Source: Lachnospiraceae bacterium (GTDB taxonomy: Bacteria > Bacillota > Clostridia > Lachnospirales > Lachnospiraceae). Taken from it: 64,000 nucleotides of DNA. A program made the translations under genes and the position numbers. The stretch covers positions 1-64,000 of the forward strand of contig JAEEOO010000049.1 of assembly GCA_016284315.1 (NCBI GenBank), written 5' to 3'. How positions within the stretch are numbered: the first letter of the stretch is position 1; each line of letters opens with the position of its first letter. Below, in pieces: positions 15,678 to 25,007 of the stretch. Below the pieces are notes generated by a model that saw only the letters and a program-made list of their open reading frames with translations, ran no database searches and was not told the origin of the DNA.

Positions 15678-16454
15678 TTATATAAGCTCACCTTCGTCAT
15701 ATCCCTTTGATTTCAGTACAACATATCTGGCCCTAAACACTTCCTCACATATCCTTAACTCCAGTTCCTGGCGGTGCTTGAAATGTGCAAGGAGAGCTTC
15801 TTCTCCGGATACCTTGTTTTTGGTCGCATAAGGGGATTCGTTAAAGTAGTTCATCATCAGCGGAAACCAGAGTTCATTTCCCTTATCGTCAGATCGCTCT
15901 TTCCTTATGGTGTTGATATTGCCTGCGATATCCTCCGACTCAAGATACAATATCTTATAATCTCTGTCCCCAAGGGCATCTTTGATTTCCCTGTAAAAAG
16001 CAATGATCTCATCATCGGAAAGATTCTGGAAAAGGATCATATCCTCCACGATATTCTGGAAGATTGAGCACTCAAATATACACTCATCACCTTGCCAATG
16101 ATTATATCTTCTAAGGATAGTCTTCCTGAAGTTCTCGGCTCTTACTCGGCCATTATAGATCTCATACTGTTCAAGATCCTTGTGGAAGCCGGGAACATCG
16201 GTGATTATCTGGGTATAGCAGATCACCTTATAACCGTCTTCTTCATGGCTCTTGTTTATGATCTCCTGCTTTATGCCGGAATACTTTTCAAGGATCTTTT
16301 CGTACTCGTCTTTGCTTACATACGCGCACCAAGCAAGCTCCACCGGAGAATAATCCCCTTCGCGAAATACAGAATGATTGGGATATTTTTCATGTAACTT
16401 TTGAACAAGAGTACTCTTTCCGCTTCCCTGAAGCCCTTCAATAAAGTAGTTCAT
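15678..16454 (-). CDS. P-loop NTPase, kinase-like
   Basis: 258 residues with GGAGGG before the ATG. The Walker A motif GLQGSGKST is at about residues 7-15, in the position of nucleoside or adenylate kinase-like proteins. The rest has no clear lid or substrate motif, but the pattern (FREGDYSPVELAWCAY, ECSIFQNIVEDMI, KILYLESEDI) fits deoxynucleoside- or antibiotic-kinase-like folds. It starts 15 nt after the ABC-F gene and is presumably co-transcribed with it. The substrate is unknown; given the partner, a role near antibiotic or translation stress is only a guess. Confidence 0.75.
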   Translation of the reverse strand: MNYFIEGLQGSGKSTLVQKLHEKYPNHSVFREGDYSPVELAWCAYVSKDEYEKILEKYSGIKQEIINKSHEEDGYKVICYTQIITDVPGFHKDLEQYEIYNGRVRAENFRKTILRRYNHWQGDECIFECSIFQNIVEDMILFQNLSDDEIIAFYREIKDALGDRDYKILYLESEDIAGNINTIRKERSDDKGNELWFPLMMNYFNESPYATKNKVSGEEALLAHFKHRQELELRICEEVFRARYVVLKSKGYDEGELI

Positions 16455-16469
16455 CCAAATCCCTCCATT

Positions 16470-18011
16470 TTATTCCTGCACTTGCAGCCCACTTTCAGTC
16501 AGTTCGTATACTTTTGTGCAGACCTCATCGATGTACTTTCTGTCATGGGATATGCTGATAACTGCTCCCGGAAATGAAGCTATCATCTTTCTTATAACAG
16601 GTCCCGAAAGGGGTGAAAAGTTTCTCGTAGGCTCATCGAGTATAAGAACATTTGCATCCGACAAGCTCATCTTTAGTAGGAGAACCTTAGCCTTCTGACC
16701 GCCGGATAATTCTCTTATGGGATGGTCCATTTCATCTGCGGTATATTTAAGCGCGCCAAGATATGTCCTAATTCTTGTACGAATTTCCTTATCCCCGGTG
16801 CTGTCCAAAAACTCAACCGGGGTAATGTCCATATCAAGAAGGTCCTCATAATTCTGAGGCATATACTCAGCTCTTATATCTTTTCTTTCAAGAAGATCCT
16901 CAGCCATCTTTTTAAGAAGCGTCGTCTTGCCCGCACCGTTTGTTCCAACGATACAGATCCTTTCAGGTCCTCGTACTCTTAAAAAGATATCCCTGCTAAG
17001 CACTCTTGTTTCATCAGGAGTTTTAAGTACATCAAGCGAATATTCAATAACAGTTTTTCCTGCCGGCATTGCTGCATCTTTGGTCCCCAGTTTAAAGAAG
17101 ATTGCTTCCTCCTTCTGAGGCATCTCGGTCATGTTTTCATCTTCTCTCTCGAAGCGCTTTCCCATGGCCTTTACGGTATGCATCTTGTCCTTAAGGTTCT
17201 TAGCTGTACTCGGGTCCTGTCTTGAAACATTTGAAAGAGCATGTTCAACACTGTTATACACTCTGTTGAATTTTTCATCACGGATCTTCTTCTCGCGCTG
17301 ATCATTAAGGGCCTGCTGCTCCTGCTTTGCAAAAGCCTCGTCCCTTCGCTCGATGTAATTCCTATAGTCGTCCTTAACTATTGTGAATCTGCTCTTAGTC
17401 TTTCTCATTATCTGCTCAAGATGAATGATGACATTAGCAGTATTCTCAATAAGAGTCTCGTCATGGGAAATATAAAGAACGATACCCTCAAACCCATTTA
17501 TCAACTTTTCAAGGAGTTCCAGCGTACTGATGTCGATATCGTTTGAGGGCTCATCAAGAAGCAGCACCGTTGGATTATCCATTAAAAGTCTCATTAACTG
17601 AGCCTTGACCTTTTCTCCTCCTGACAGGCTTCCCATTGCCTGATCACTGTAGAAAAAGTCCACAGGAACTTTATAGTTCGATGCCAATTCAGATAGTTCT
17701 CTTGGATTCTTATCAAAGAAAAACTCTGATTCTGCAAAATACTCATACAAAGTCTTTTCTTTGTCAGTTTCGGGAAGTTCCTGTGGCAAATAACCAAAGG
17801 TTTCGCCTCCCGAAATTCTCTCTCCGGTACATTCAGTATAATCATCTACCATCTCCGGATCGTAGATCCATTTCATAAGAGTGGTTTTTCCGTTACCCTC
17901 TTCGCCGATAATAACTGCTTTATCCCCGGCATTTAAAACCATACTGAATTTATCCAGGATCGTTCGCAGATTCTTTTTATGTGTAATATTTAAGTCTTTT
18001 ACTTGTAGCAT
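16470..18011 (-). CDS. ABC-F family ATP-binding protein (ribosome-acting type)
   Basis: 513 residues from the ATG behind GGAGGTACAT. Two ABC cassettes are fused without membrane segments. Cassette 1 has GEEGNGKTT, the signature SLSGGEK and LLLDEPSNDID; cassette 2 has GTNGAGKTT, ELSGGQK and LILDEPTRNFSPLSGP. The linker (about 215-300) is charged and helical, as in the P-site tRNA interaction motif of ABC-F proteins. Members act on the ribosome and some protect it from antibiotics; whether this one does is unknown. A longer in-frame start at 18065 lies at the edge of a REP cluster and lacks a ribosome site. Confidence 0.9.
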   Translation of the reverse strand: MLQVKDLNITHKKNLRTILDKFSMVLNAGDKAVIIGEEGNGKTTLMKWIYDPEMVDDYTECTGERISGGETFGYLPQELPETDKEKTLYEYFAESEFFFDKNPRELSELASNYKVPVDFFYSDQAMGSLSGGEKVKAQLMRLLMDNPTVLLLDEPSNDIDISTLELLEKLINGFEGIVLYISHDETLIENTANVIIHLEQIMRKTKSRFTIVKDDYRNYIERRDEAFAKQEQQALNDQREKKIRDEKFNRVYNSVEHALSNVSRQDPSTAKNLKDKMHTVKAMGKRFEREDENMTEMPQKEEAIFFKLGTKDAAMPAGKTVIEYSLDVLKTPDETRVLSRDIFLRVRGPERICIVGTNGAGKTTLLKKMAEDLLERKDIRAEYMPQNYEDLLDMDITPVEFLDSTGDKEIRTRIRTYLGALKYTADEMDHPIRELSGGQKAKVLLLKMSLSDANVLILDEPTRNFSPLSGPVIRKMIASFPGAVISISHDRKYIDEVCTKVYELTESGLQVQE

Positions 18012-18059
18012 ATGTACCTCCGTTTCGGTCCTTACCGGCCTCCCGAAGTTTTTTTGTTT

Positions 18060-18145
18060 GTCCACTTACCTCCGTCCCCGTGACCCACTAACCCCGTCCC
18101 CGGGGGACAAAGATGGCCAACTAACCCCGTCCCCGGTGGTCATTT
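18060..18145 (+). repeat. REP cluster C: one partial and two full units
   Basis: Full units lie at 18082-18108 and 18115-18141 (period 33 nt), and a shortened unit starts at 18060, all in plus orientation. The core TAACCCCGTCCCC is intact in the two full units. The cluster fills the gap between the HAD gene stop, which lies on the edge of the last unit, and the ABC-F gene. Confidence 0.9.
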
Positions 18146-18826
18146 TTCGTTCCAGACGTTCCAGTTCATGCCGTCGTAGGCGAGGCCTTCTCCGGGAAGG
18201 TCGGTAAGTTGCTTACCGTTATCTTCGCTTTTTAAATAATTCATGATAACAGGATAAGTCTTCTCATAGCCGTCGAAGCGGATAGCGCGGAAGCCAAGCT
18301 CTCTTGCGACATCGATATTGGCCTGAACATCGTCGGTAAAAATGCACTCCTCAGGATCAAGACCGTATTTATCAATAAGAGCCTTGTAGATAGCCGGATC
18401 GGGCTTAATAAGCCCCACATCGCAGGAGAAAACTCCTCCGTCCATAAACTCGAGGAAATCCCTGCTGTCGGGGGCCTGCCTCATAACAAACTTAGAGTAG
18501 TTTGAAAGGAAGTAAACATTGTATCCCAGAGCCTTAAGCTCCTTAACCCAATTTGCGGAATACTCCGTTCTTAAGAAGCATTTATCAAGGTGATCAAAGG
18601 CGTAGTTCATGGACTCAACGTACTCACCGGCCTCTTCACGAAGATGCATAAGTACTTCTTCCTCAGGAATAACGCCTCTGTCCAGTTCCTTCCACCAGCC
18701 GCTTTCCCAAACGGCCTTTGTTATCTTCTCCCTAACTGCCGCATCATCAAACATCTCTTCCATGAACTTCAGCCATTCAAAGGCCGTAAGAACTTTTCCT
18801 ATATCAAAAATTACATTCTTAATCAT
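18140..18826 (-). CDS. HAD-superfamily hydrolase (IA, YihX-like)
   Basis: 228 residues. Motif I is FDIGKVL (Asp8 nucleophile; the usual second Asp is Gly, as in YihX-like enzymes), motif II is LSN in YFLSNYSKF, motif III is Lys in GLIKPDPAIYKALI, and motif IV is FTDDVQANIDVA. It should be a small-molecule phosphatase of unknown substrate. The tail after about residue 195 is an extension beyond the HAD core. The TGA stop is at the border of REP unit 18115-18141, so the natural end may have been changed by the repeat. Confidence 0.87.
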   Translation of the reverse strand: MIKNVIFDIGKVLTAFEWLKFMEEMFDDAAVREKITKAVWESGWWKELDRGVIPEEEVLMHLREEAGEYVESMNYAFDHLDKCFLRTEYSANWVKELKALGYNVYFLSNYSKFVMRQAPDSRDFLEFMDGGVFSCDVGLIKPDPAIYKALIDKYGLDPEECIFTDDVQANIDVARELGFRAIRFDGYEKTYPVIMNYLKSEDNGKQLTDLPGEGLAYDGMNWNVWNEK

Positions 18827-18902
18827 AATAGCGTCCTCTTTTAATCATATAGATTTGCATTTAGAATATCACATACACCAATGATCTCCAAATGATAAAA
18901 AA

Positions 18903-18928
18903 AGAGCCGTGCATTTAAGCACAGCTCT
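18903..18928 (-). terminator. Terminator of the infC-rpmI-rplT operon
   Basis: Arms AGAGC-x-GTGC and GCAC-x-GCTCT around ATTTAA are followed by seven T residues on the minus strand, just after the rplT stop. Confidence 0.88.
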
Positions 18929-18950
18929 GAATTATCAAGATTAAGATCGA

Positions 18951-19307
18951 TTAGCTAACTTTGCTCTTAGCGATCTCTGCAAGAGTTGCAAATCCTTCTG
19001 CATCGTTAACTGCAAGGTCTGCAAGAACCTTACGGTTAAGATCTACACCGGCCTGCTTAAGACCGAACATGAACTTGCTGTATGAAAGGCCGTTAAGACG
19101 TGCTGCTGCGTTGATACGAGCGATCCAAAGCTGTCTGAACTGACGCTTCTTCTCACGACGACCTGCGAATGATGTAGCAAGAGCTCTCATAACGGACTGC
19201 TTTGCTACTCTATACTGATTACTTCTTGCTCCTCTATAACCCTTTGCGAGCTTAAGGACACGATTATGCTTTTTCTTGGCGTTTAAGCCACCCTTAATTC
19301 TTGCCAT
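18951..19307 (-). CDS. rplT: 50S ribosomal protein L20
   Basis: 118 residues, the standard length. The start [26 protein letters not shown] is typical of the family. It binds 23S rRNA early in 50S assembly and, in Firmicutes, also represses its own operon by binding the infC leader. It is the last gene of infC-rpmI-rplT, 77 nt after rpmI, with AAGGAGA before the ATG. Confidence 0.98.
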   Translation of the reverse strand: MARIKGGLNAKKKHNRVLKLAKGYRGARSNQYRVAKQSVMRALATSFAGRREKKRQFRQLWIARINAAARLNGLSYSKFMFGLKQAGVDLNRKVLADLAVNDAEGFATLAEIAKSKVS

Positions 19308-19384
19308 TTTTATTTCTCCTTCTAAAATTACGCACTAAGCGTATCGAAAATTTCTACTAAACTGTTTGCTGCCGATCCTAAAAC

Positions 19385-19582
19385 TTAGAGATAAGGAAGG
19401 ATCTTCTTCATGTTCTTAACATTGGTAGCGTCGGTCATAGCGGGCTTTCTAAGATTTCTCTTAGTCTTAGTGCTCTTCTTGGTAAGGATATGACGCTTGT
19501 AAGCTTTATTTCTCTTAAGCTTTCCGGTTCCGGTTACTTTAAAGCGCTTTGCAGCTGATCTGCTTGTCTTCATCTTGGGCAT
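19385..19582 (-). CDS. rpmI: 50S ribosomal protein L35
   Basis: 65 residues. The sequence [24 protein letters not shown] and the ending MKKILPYL are diagnostic. It is a small basic protein of the large subunit. AGGAGG lies 8 nt before the ATG. It is the middle gene of the operon, 60 nt after infC. Confidence 0.98.
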   Translation of the reverse strand: MPKMKTSRSAAKRFKVTGTGKLKRNKAYKRHILTKKSTKTKRNLRKPAMTDATNVKNMKKILPYL

Positions 19583-19642
19583 AACTAATTCCTCCTGAAA
19601 TTAAATATATTAACTGTCAATGTATTGAAGCTTTAAATTTTC

Positions 19643-20149
19643 TTACTTCTTTGCAGTTAAAAACAAACTCATGCTTCTGCCTTCTACCTTTGCGGGCTTA
19701 TCAATAACAGCCACATCGGCAAGTGCCTCGGCAAAATCATCCAAAACATGTTTGGTGGTATTCATGTGAGCCATCTCACGACCACGGAAACGAAGTGTAA
19801 CTTTTACTTTGTCTCCCTTGGAAAGGAACTTTCTTGCTGCTCCTACCTTTGTATTAAGATCGTTAGTGTCGATATTGGGAGAAAGACGGATCTCTTTGAT
19901 CTCAACCTGATGCTGTTTCTTTTTGTTCTCCTTCTCTTTACGGAGCTGTTCGTACTTGTACTTGCCGTAATCGACAATTCTGCAGACCGGGGGCTGTGCT
20001 GTAGGCGCAACCTTTACAAGGTCAAGTTCTGCTTCATCTGCAAGCGCAAGGGCTTCTTTTGAAGACATAACTCCAAGCTGTTCGCCGTTCACACCGATAA
20101 CGCGAACCTCTTTGTCTCTGATCTGCTCGTTAATCATTAAGTCGCTAAT
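19643..20149 (-). CDS. infC: Translation initiation factor IF-3, AUU start
   Basis: 168 residues when started at the ATT at 20149, which gives the N-terminus M(I)SDLMINEQIRDKEVRVIG, as in other Firmicute IF-3 proteins. AGGAGG lies 9 nt before that ATT but 21 nt before the first ATG at 20137, so the rare AUU start is the better call. The AUU start is the classical basis of IF-3 autoregulation, since IF-3 rejects non-standard starts. IF-3 binds the 30S subunit and checks initiator tRNA and start codon. It is first in the operon behind an L20-type leader. Confidence 0.96.
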   Translation of the reverse strand: MSDLMINEQIRDKEVRVIGVNGEQLGVMSSKEALALADEAELDLVKVAPTAQPPVCRIVDYGKYKYEQLRKEKENKKKQHQVEIKEIRLSPNIDTNDLNTKVGAARKFLSKGDKVKVTLRFRGREMAHMNTTKHVLDDFAEALADVAVIDKPAKVEGRSMSLFLTAKK

Positions 20150-20194
20150 GGTCGTATACCTCCTAAGTGTGCGTCACCATACTGTTAATGATGA

Positions 20195-20346
20195 CAAAAA
20201 AAGAGTGAATAGCATTCTATCCACTCTTGAAATCGCATTAATATCTCATTAGATGAGTTAAATAATGGACTGTTACTCTTACCAGCTCAATTAAGGCCGT
20301 AAGGTGAGAGCGGATACTCTGCTTGATGTCCGTGCTTTTTAGGCAC
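20195..20346 (-). promoter_or_regulatory. Ribosomal protein L20 leader (infC operon attenuator)
   Basis: The leader RNA contains GTGCCTAAAAAGCAC, the block GGACATCAAGCAGAGTAT, and CCGCTCTCACC, a pattern known from Firmicute infC leaders. It ends in a terminator hairpin (20201-20228) with seven T residues about 50 nt before infC. L20 binding is expected to favour termination. Identified by eye from motif order and context. Confidence 0.85.
20201..20228 (-). terminator. Attenuator terminator in the L20 leader
   Basis: Arms AAGAGTGgATAG and CTATtCACTCTT close around AATG, and seven T residues follow on the minus strand. It is upstream of infC, so it acts as a conditional terminator. Confidence 0.85.
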
Positions 20347-20352
20347 TCAGTT

Positions 20353-20381
20353 AATTTAACATAGTTTTGTCACCATGTCAA
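20353..20381 (-). promoter_or_regulatory. Promoter of infC-rpmI-rplT
   Basis: -35 TTGACA (20376-20381) and -10 TAAATT (20353-20358), spacer 17 bp. The predicted start falls at the beginning of the L20 leader. Confidence 0.7.
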
Positions 20382-20422
20382 CAATTTTTCGCATGTTTTT
20401 TTCATGCTCTTTTAAATTATAT

Positions 20423-23053
20423 TTACAGCCTTGTAATGCGGATGACTGCCTTTGCATCCGAACCACTTCCTGTAATGCTTACAACCTTGATGCTGTAACC
20501 GAAATCCTGTCCGTAGTCAAAGAGTCCCTCATCGAAGAATGCACTGTACTTTTCAAGGGTAAATTCACTTCCCGCATAGAAAAGGTCACCCTTTGTAAGG
20601 GTTGTGCGAGGGTTTTTAATGTCTGTAAATGTGTTTTTACCGCCGGCCTGAATAAGCTCCAAATTATACTTTCCGGATGCCTTGTAATTGTTGCCGTAAT
20701 GAACGGTTCCGATGGGGCATGGTGTCATGTCCGGGAAATCCTTATTTACGTAATCCCTTCGCTCCATAACAGCATCCACATGATACATGCGAACGCCGCA
20801 TGCTCCGCCGAGATTAAATCTTTTCGTTGAAGACATAGGATTTACGCCGGTATCGGTAAATAGATCCACCATCATATACTCGCAGAAAGGAGGCTCTAAA
20901 GTCTCTCCCGCAGCAGGGATAACTATGGCGTCTCCGGTATCCGCAAATGCTCCGATCTCGATATCAACAGATTCACCGCTCTTAAGATCTCTTACAACCG
21001 TGGGCTCTATCCAACCAACCGAATACTTTGAATATGGATTCCAGTCTCCGTTACTTCCGGACTGCATATCAAATTCGCCCACAGCATCGATTCCATGGTA
21101 TGAAACATCATAGTAATCGATGAGACCAAATGTATGGCTGAATTCGTGAATAAGCGTATTATCATCAAAAAGATCGGCATTGACTGTAAGGATGGTATTG
21201 ATCAGTGTAGGTCTTTCGGGGGTTCCCGCATATTCATTTCCGTAGGTGTGCCTGTACTCAACAGCGCCCTCAAATGTCGGTATGGTATATGCGTTCGGAT
21301 CCGGCCTTTCACCTGCATTTAAGAGGATCACTGTATCAACATAACCGTTTTTATCAAGATCGAACTGCGTCCAATCAACATCAGGATACGTCGCATAAAG
21401 CCAGTCTGTCATTTCATCGATAAACTCTTCATCAAACAACATGTTATGAGCCTCGGAGAAATCAAGCGGAGCGGTATACCATTCTGTCATGTAACTGTCA
21501 AGTTCGAACTTTCCGTAAGAAACGACATCCATATACTTAGAAAGTGAATATCTTTTATCGAGAGTTTTATCTGAATAATCCTTTGTGGAATCTTCTTTTC
21601 CAAGTTCAGCCACTCTTCCGAGTTCGCTCTTAAACTCATCATATATTTCCCGGGTCGCACTTTCAGGCTGATCCGGCCATGCGATAGGGATCACAAGAGC
21701 ATTGCGCTTTCCGATTCCGGAAGGAAAACCATATGGAACAAGATCATGCATTGTCCTTGCCCCTACATAGCTGGGCGTTACAACAAGGTCAACATCATAT
21801 TCCTTTCCGCCCATCTCAACTGTCAAGGTTGATCCTACGGTAACTGGATCCTTTTCCTTGTCGAGAACTTTTCCGGCCGCATCCTTAAGATCACCTATTT
21901 TATACATGCCGGGGTAAAGGGAGATACCGTAACTAAAAGGATATTGTTTGATCTTATCGTATGATTCCTCGTTTTTGTCCTTCGCAAGATCCGGTATCGC
22001 AACCAGCGCAAATGTATTTATTTTATTGTAGGGATCGAATGCTTCCTTTCCCGGGTCATATTTCTCTCCCTCAATGTATGCGCCATAATCATCCTCAAAG
22101 AGCATGAGTTTTCTAAAGCCGGTACACTCTGTGGCAGGCGTGTACAATACCCTTATTCCCGTAACAAGGACATCGGATGTAAATGTATAATCTCCTTTTC
22201 TGTAATGAGGAGCCTGAACTCCACATCCCAAAAAGCAAGGTTCAAAGATCACCTCATTGTTAATGGGATCATAATCATCATGAATAAAGAAATGAATGGG
22301 ATCAGAGGCTCCATCCATAAAGATCATTTCATCTAATCCTGTGGGATGCATGCTGCCGTCGAATGTATATCCGCCAAATACGCTGATCCAATCCTCAGGT
22401 TCACCCTCCTTAATGATGAAATCCGTGGAGTAAATCCTTCCGACCCCGTCCAAAGCTACTATCCATCCGTTCTCGTGGAAAAGAACACCTTCATCTGTCA
22501 ATTCGGTATCAACTCCACAGAAACGTACAGTCTCTCCGGAAGGGCCCTTACCTTCGAAATAAACATATCCGTCTCCGCCGTCCCTGAAACTGTCCCTATC
22601 AAGGGTTTCCACCACATCCCATGTCTCAAGTCCATCAAGCCAGCCATAGTATTCTTCATAAAGATCAGGCTCGTCCTCACTATAGGGGTCATTTGAAGGA
22701 TCGTATTCTCCAAAATACTCAGATACCATGGCATCCCCTTGGGTACCGTCTTCAAATACAGGACTTACATGAATACAAAATCCCTGGGGAACCTGATAAA
22801 AAGTATCCTCCGTACTTTCAGTTGCTGCTGAACAGGGACATCCCTCATAATCAAAAACAACATTTACCTGATAAGATACGGCGCCCTCTATGGGATTCCA
22901 TCTTGCCACACCGTTTTCATCGATGGTTATCACCTGTTCCCAATAATTTGAATCAGCGGGAATCACTGTATTTCCCTCTTTTGCAGAACATCCCGGTAAT
23001 ACAAGAGTCGCAATAACAAGCAGGCATAAAAGCATCTTGGAAAATCTTTCCAT
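20423..23053 (-). CDS. M6-like zinc metalloprotease lipoprotein
   Basis: 876 residues. The signal peptide ends in the lipobox LPGC (Cys22), so it is anchored outside. The N-terminal half (about 40-430) has beta-rich segments without a recognised family. The peptidase part starts near 445 (KRNALVIPIAWPD, typical of M6 proteins) and has HEFSHTFGLIDYYD (His636, Glu637, His640 and a downstream Asp), the HExxHxxGxxD zinc motif of immune-inhibitor-A relatives. It probably degrades proteins at the cell surface. It follows thrS on the same strand after a terminator and is a single-gene unit. Confidence 0.85.
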   Translation of the reverse strand: MERFSKMLLCLLVIATLVLPGCSAKEGNTVIPADSNYWEQVITIDENGVARWNPIEGAVSYQVNVVFDYEGCPCSAATESTEDTFYQVPQGFCIHVSPVFEDGTQGDAMVSEYFGEYDPSNDPYSEDEPDLYEEYYGWLDGLETWDVVETLDRDSFRDGGDGYVYFEGKGPSGETVRFCGVDTELTDEGVLFHENGWIVALDGVGRIYSTDFIIKEGEPEDWISVFGGYTFDGSMHPTGLDEMIFMDGASDPIHFFIHDDYDPINNEVIFEPCFLGCGVQAPHYRKGDYTFTSDVLVTGIRVLYTPATECTGFRKLMLFEDDYGAYIEGEKYDPGKEAFDPYNKINTFALVAIPDLAKDKNEESYDKIKQYPFSYGISLYPGMYKIGDLKDAAGKVLDKEKDPVTVGSTLTVEMGGKEYDVDLVVTPSYVGARTMHDLVPYGFPSGIGKRNALVIPIAWPDQPESATREIYDEFKSELGRVAELGKEDSTKDYSDKTLDKRYSLSKYMDVVSYGKFELDSYMTEWYTAPLDFSEAHNMLFDEEFIDEMTDWLYATYPDVDWTQFDLDKNGYVDTVILLNAGERPDPNAYTIPTFEGAVEYRHTYGNEYAGTPERPTLINTILTVNADLFDDNTLIHEFSHTFGLIDYYDVSYHGIDAVGEFDMQSGSNGDWNPYSKYSVGWIEPTVVRDLKSGESVDIEIGAFADTGDAIVIPAAGETLEPPFCEYMMVDLFTDTGVNPMSSTKRFNLGGACGVRMYHVDAVMERRDYVNKDFPDMTPCPIGTVHYGNNYKASGKYNLELIQAGGKNTFTDIKNPRTTLTKGDLFYAGSEFTLEKYSAFFDEGLFDYGQDFGYSIKVVSITGSGSDAKAVIRITRL

Positions 23054-23074
23054 GAATAATCTCTCCCTAAAAAT

Positions 23075-23098
23075 CGCGCCTCTTTTTCAAGAGGCGCG
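23075..23098 (-). terminator. Terminator of thrS
   Basis: A perfect 10-bp hairpin CGCGCCTCTT / AAGAGGCGCG is followed by ATTTTTAG on the minus strand, just after the thrS stop. Confidence 0.88.
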
Positions 23099-23116
23099 TT
23101 ATCATGATCAAATCTA

Positions 23117-24901
23117 TTATCTGTGTGCTGCGATCCTGTCTTTGCACATTTTGATGAACTCTTCGATGCTCATCTCGCTGGTCTCGTCGGTATCGCGGTC
23201 ACGGGCTGAAACATTACCTGCTTCAGTCTCCTTCTCGCCGAGGATCAGCATATAAGGAACTCTATCCTCCTGACGTGCGGCACGGATCTTGTAACCAACC
23301 TTTTCGTTGGAAGCGTCAATCTCAACTCGGATGCCGGCTTCATCGAGAGCTTCGTAAACCTTGTTAGCGTAGTCAAGATGCTTCTCGGATACGGGAATGA
23401 CCTTAACCTGTACAGGGGCAACCCAGAGAGGGAACTTACCCTTAGTCTCTTCGATAAGGTATGCCATGAATCTGTCGAGGGATCCAAGGATTGCTCTGTG
23501 AAGAACGACAGGTGTCTGCTCGTTAGAGTTTGAATCGATATACTTAAGGTCAAACTTCATAGGCAGACAGAAGTCAAGCTGACAGGTTGAAAGGGTGTAC
23601 TCGGCACCTACAGCGGGCTTAACGTTAACATCAAGCTTAGGTCCGTAGAATGCAGCCTCTCCAATCTCCTCGGTATAGTCGATATGAAGATCGTTGAGAA
23701 CCTGTCTTAAAGCGTCCTCAGCCTTGTTCCACATCTCGTCATCGTCATGGTACTTCTTTTTGTCAGCGGGGTCGCGGAGTGAAAGTACGCAGCGATAATC
23801 CGTAATATTAAAGTCCTTGTATACATCAAATATAAGGTCAACTACAGACTTAACCTCGCTCTCGATCTGGTCGGGAGTAACGAAGAGGTGGGCATCGTTC
23901 TGGCAGAAGTGACGACCTCTCTCGATTCCCTTTAATGTTCCGCTGGCTTCAAATCTGAAGTCGTGCGCGATCTCACCGATTCTGATGGGAAGCTGGCGAT
24001 ATGAACGGGGCTTGTTAGCGTAGATCATCATATGATGAGGGCAGTTCATAGGTCTTAATACGAATGACTCTCCCTCAACTTCCATTGCAGGGAACATGTT
24101 GTCCTTGTAGTGATCCCAGTGACCGGAAGTCTTGTAAAGTTCAACGCTTCCTACGCAGGGAGTCATAACATGCTGATATCCAAGCTTACGCTCTTTCTCT
24201 TTGATGTAGTTCTCAAGCTCCTGCCAAACGGTGTATCCCTTGGGAAGGAACATAGGAAGTCCGCGACCTACGAGATTGTCGGTCATGAAAAGACCCATCT
24301 CCTTACCAATCTTACGATGGTCGCGAGCTCTTGCCTCTTCCATTTCCTTCTCGTATGCTTCAAGCTCTTCCTTGGAAGAAAATGCAACACCGTTGATACG
24401 GGTAAGCATCTTGTTCTCGGAATTGTTCTTCCAATATGCTCCGGAGATACCGGTAAGTTTGAATGCCTTGAGAGCCTTGGTATAGTTGATATGAGGTCCT
24501 ACGCACATGTCGATGTACTCGCCCTGTTGGAAGAAGCTGATAACTGCGTCGTCATCAAGATCTCCGATGTGCTCAACCTTATATACTTCTCCTCTTTCCT
24601 GCATGAGCTTGATTGACTCTTCTCTGGAAAGGATGAAGGACTTGAAAGGAAGATTCTCTTTAACGATCTTCTGCATTTCAGCCTCAATCTTGGGGAAGTC
24701 CTCGTCGGAGATTACTGTCTCGCCGAGGTCAATATCATAGTAAAATCCCTTTTCTGTTGCGGGACCGTATGCGAAGTGAGCCTCCGGATATAATCTTTTT
24801 ACCGCCTGTGCGAGAATGTGGGCAGCGCTGTGACGGATAATGTGAAGCTCTTCTTCGGGGCTGCACTCGCCACTGGTGCCGTTATTAAAAACAACTTTCA
24901 T
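23117..24901 (-). CDS. thrS: Threonyl-tRNA synthetase, short form
   Basis: 594 residues against about 640 in most bacteria. The N-terminal TGS domain is absent: the protein starts almost directly at the editing domain (HIIRHSAAHILAQAVKRLYPE). Class II motifs are present (motif 2 RFEASGTLKGIERGRHFCQNDAHLF; motif 3 VVLHRAILGSLDRFMAYLIE), followed by the anticodon-binding domain. It charges tRNA-Thr and edits mischarged serine. AGGAGG precedes the ATG. No T-box is visible in the 106-nt upstream gap. Confidence 0.97.
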   Translation of the reverse strand: MKVVFNNGTSGECSPEEELHIIRHSAAHILAQAVKRLYPEAHFAYGPATEKGFYYDIDLGETVISDEDFPKIEAEMQKIVKENLPFKSFILSREESIKLMQERGEVYKVEHIGDLDDDAVISFFQQGEYIDMCVGPHINYTKALKAFKLTGISGAYWKNNSENKMLTRINGVAFSSKEELEAYEKEMEEARARDHRKIGKEMGLFMTDNLVGRGLPMFLPKGYTVWQELENYIKEKERKLGYQHVMTPCVGSVELYKTSGHWDHYKDNMFPAMEVEGESFVLRPMNCPHHMMIYANKPRSYRQLPIRIGEIAHDFRFEASGTLKGIERGRHFCQNDAHLFVTPDQIESEVKSVVDLIFDVYKDFNITDYRCVLSLRDPADKKKYHDDDEMWNKAEDALRQVLNDLHIDYTEEIGEAAFYGPKLDVNVKPAVGAEYTLSTCQLDFCLPMKFDLKYIDSNSNEQTPVVLHRAILGSLDRFMAYLIEETKGKFPLWVAPVQVKVIPVSEKHLDYANKVYEALDEAGIRVEIDASNEKVGYKIRAARQEDRVPYMLILGEKETEAGNVSARDRDTDETSEMSIEEFIKMCKDRIAAHR

Positions 24902-25007
24902 CAGTAATTCCTCCTGGTAGCAGGTATGTCCTGCAAAAATTCTTAGTTAAAAACGTGTAAATAGTATTTTAATACTCTTAACATCAATTGTAAAGGCTGA
25001 AAGCCTC

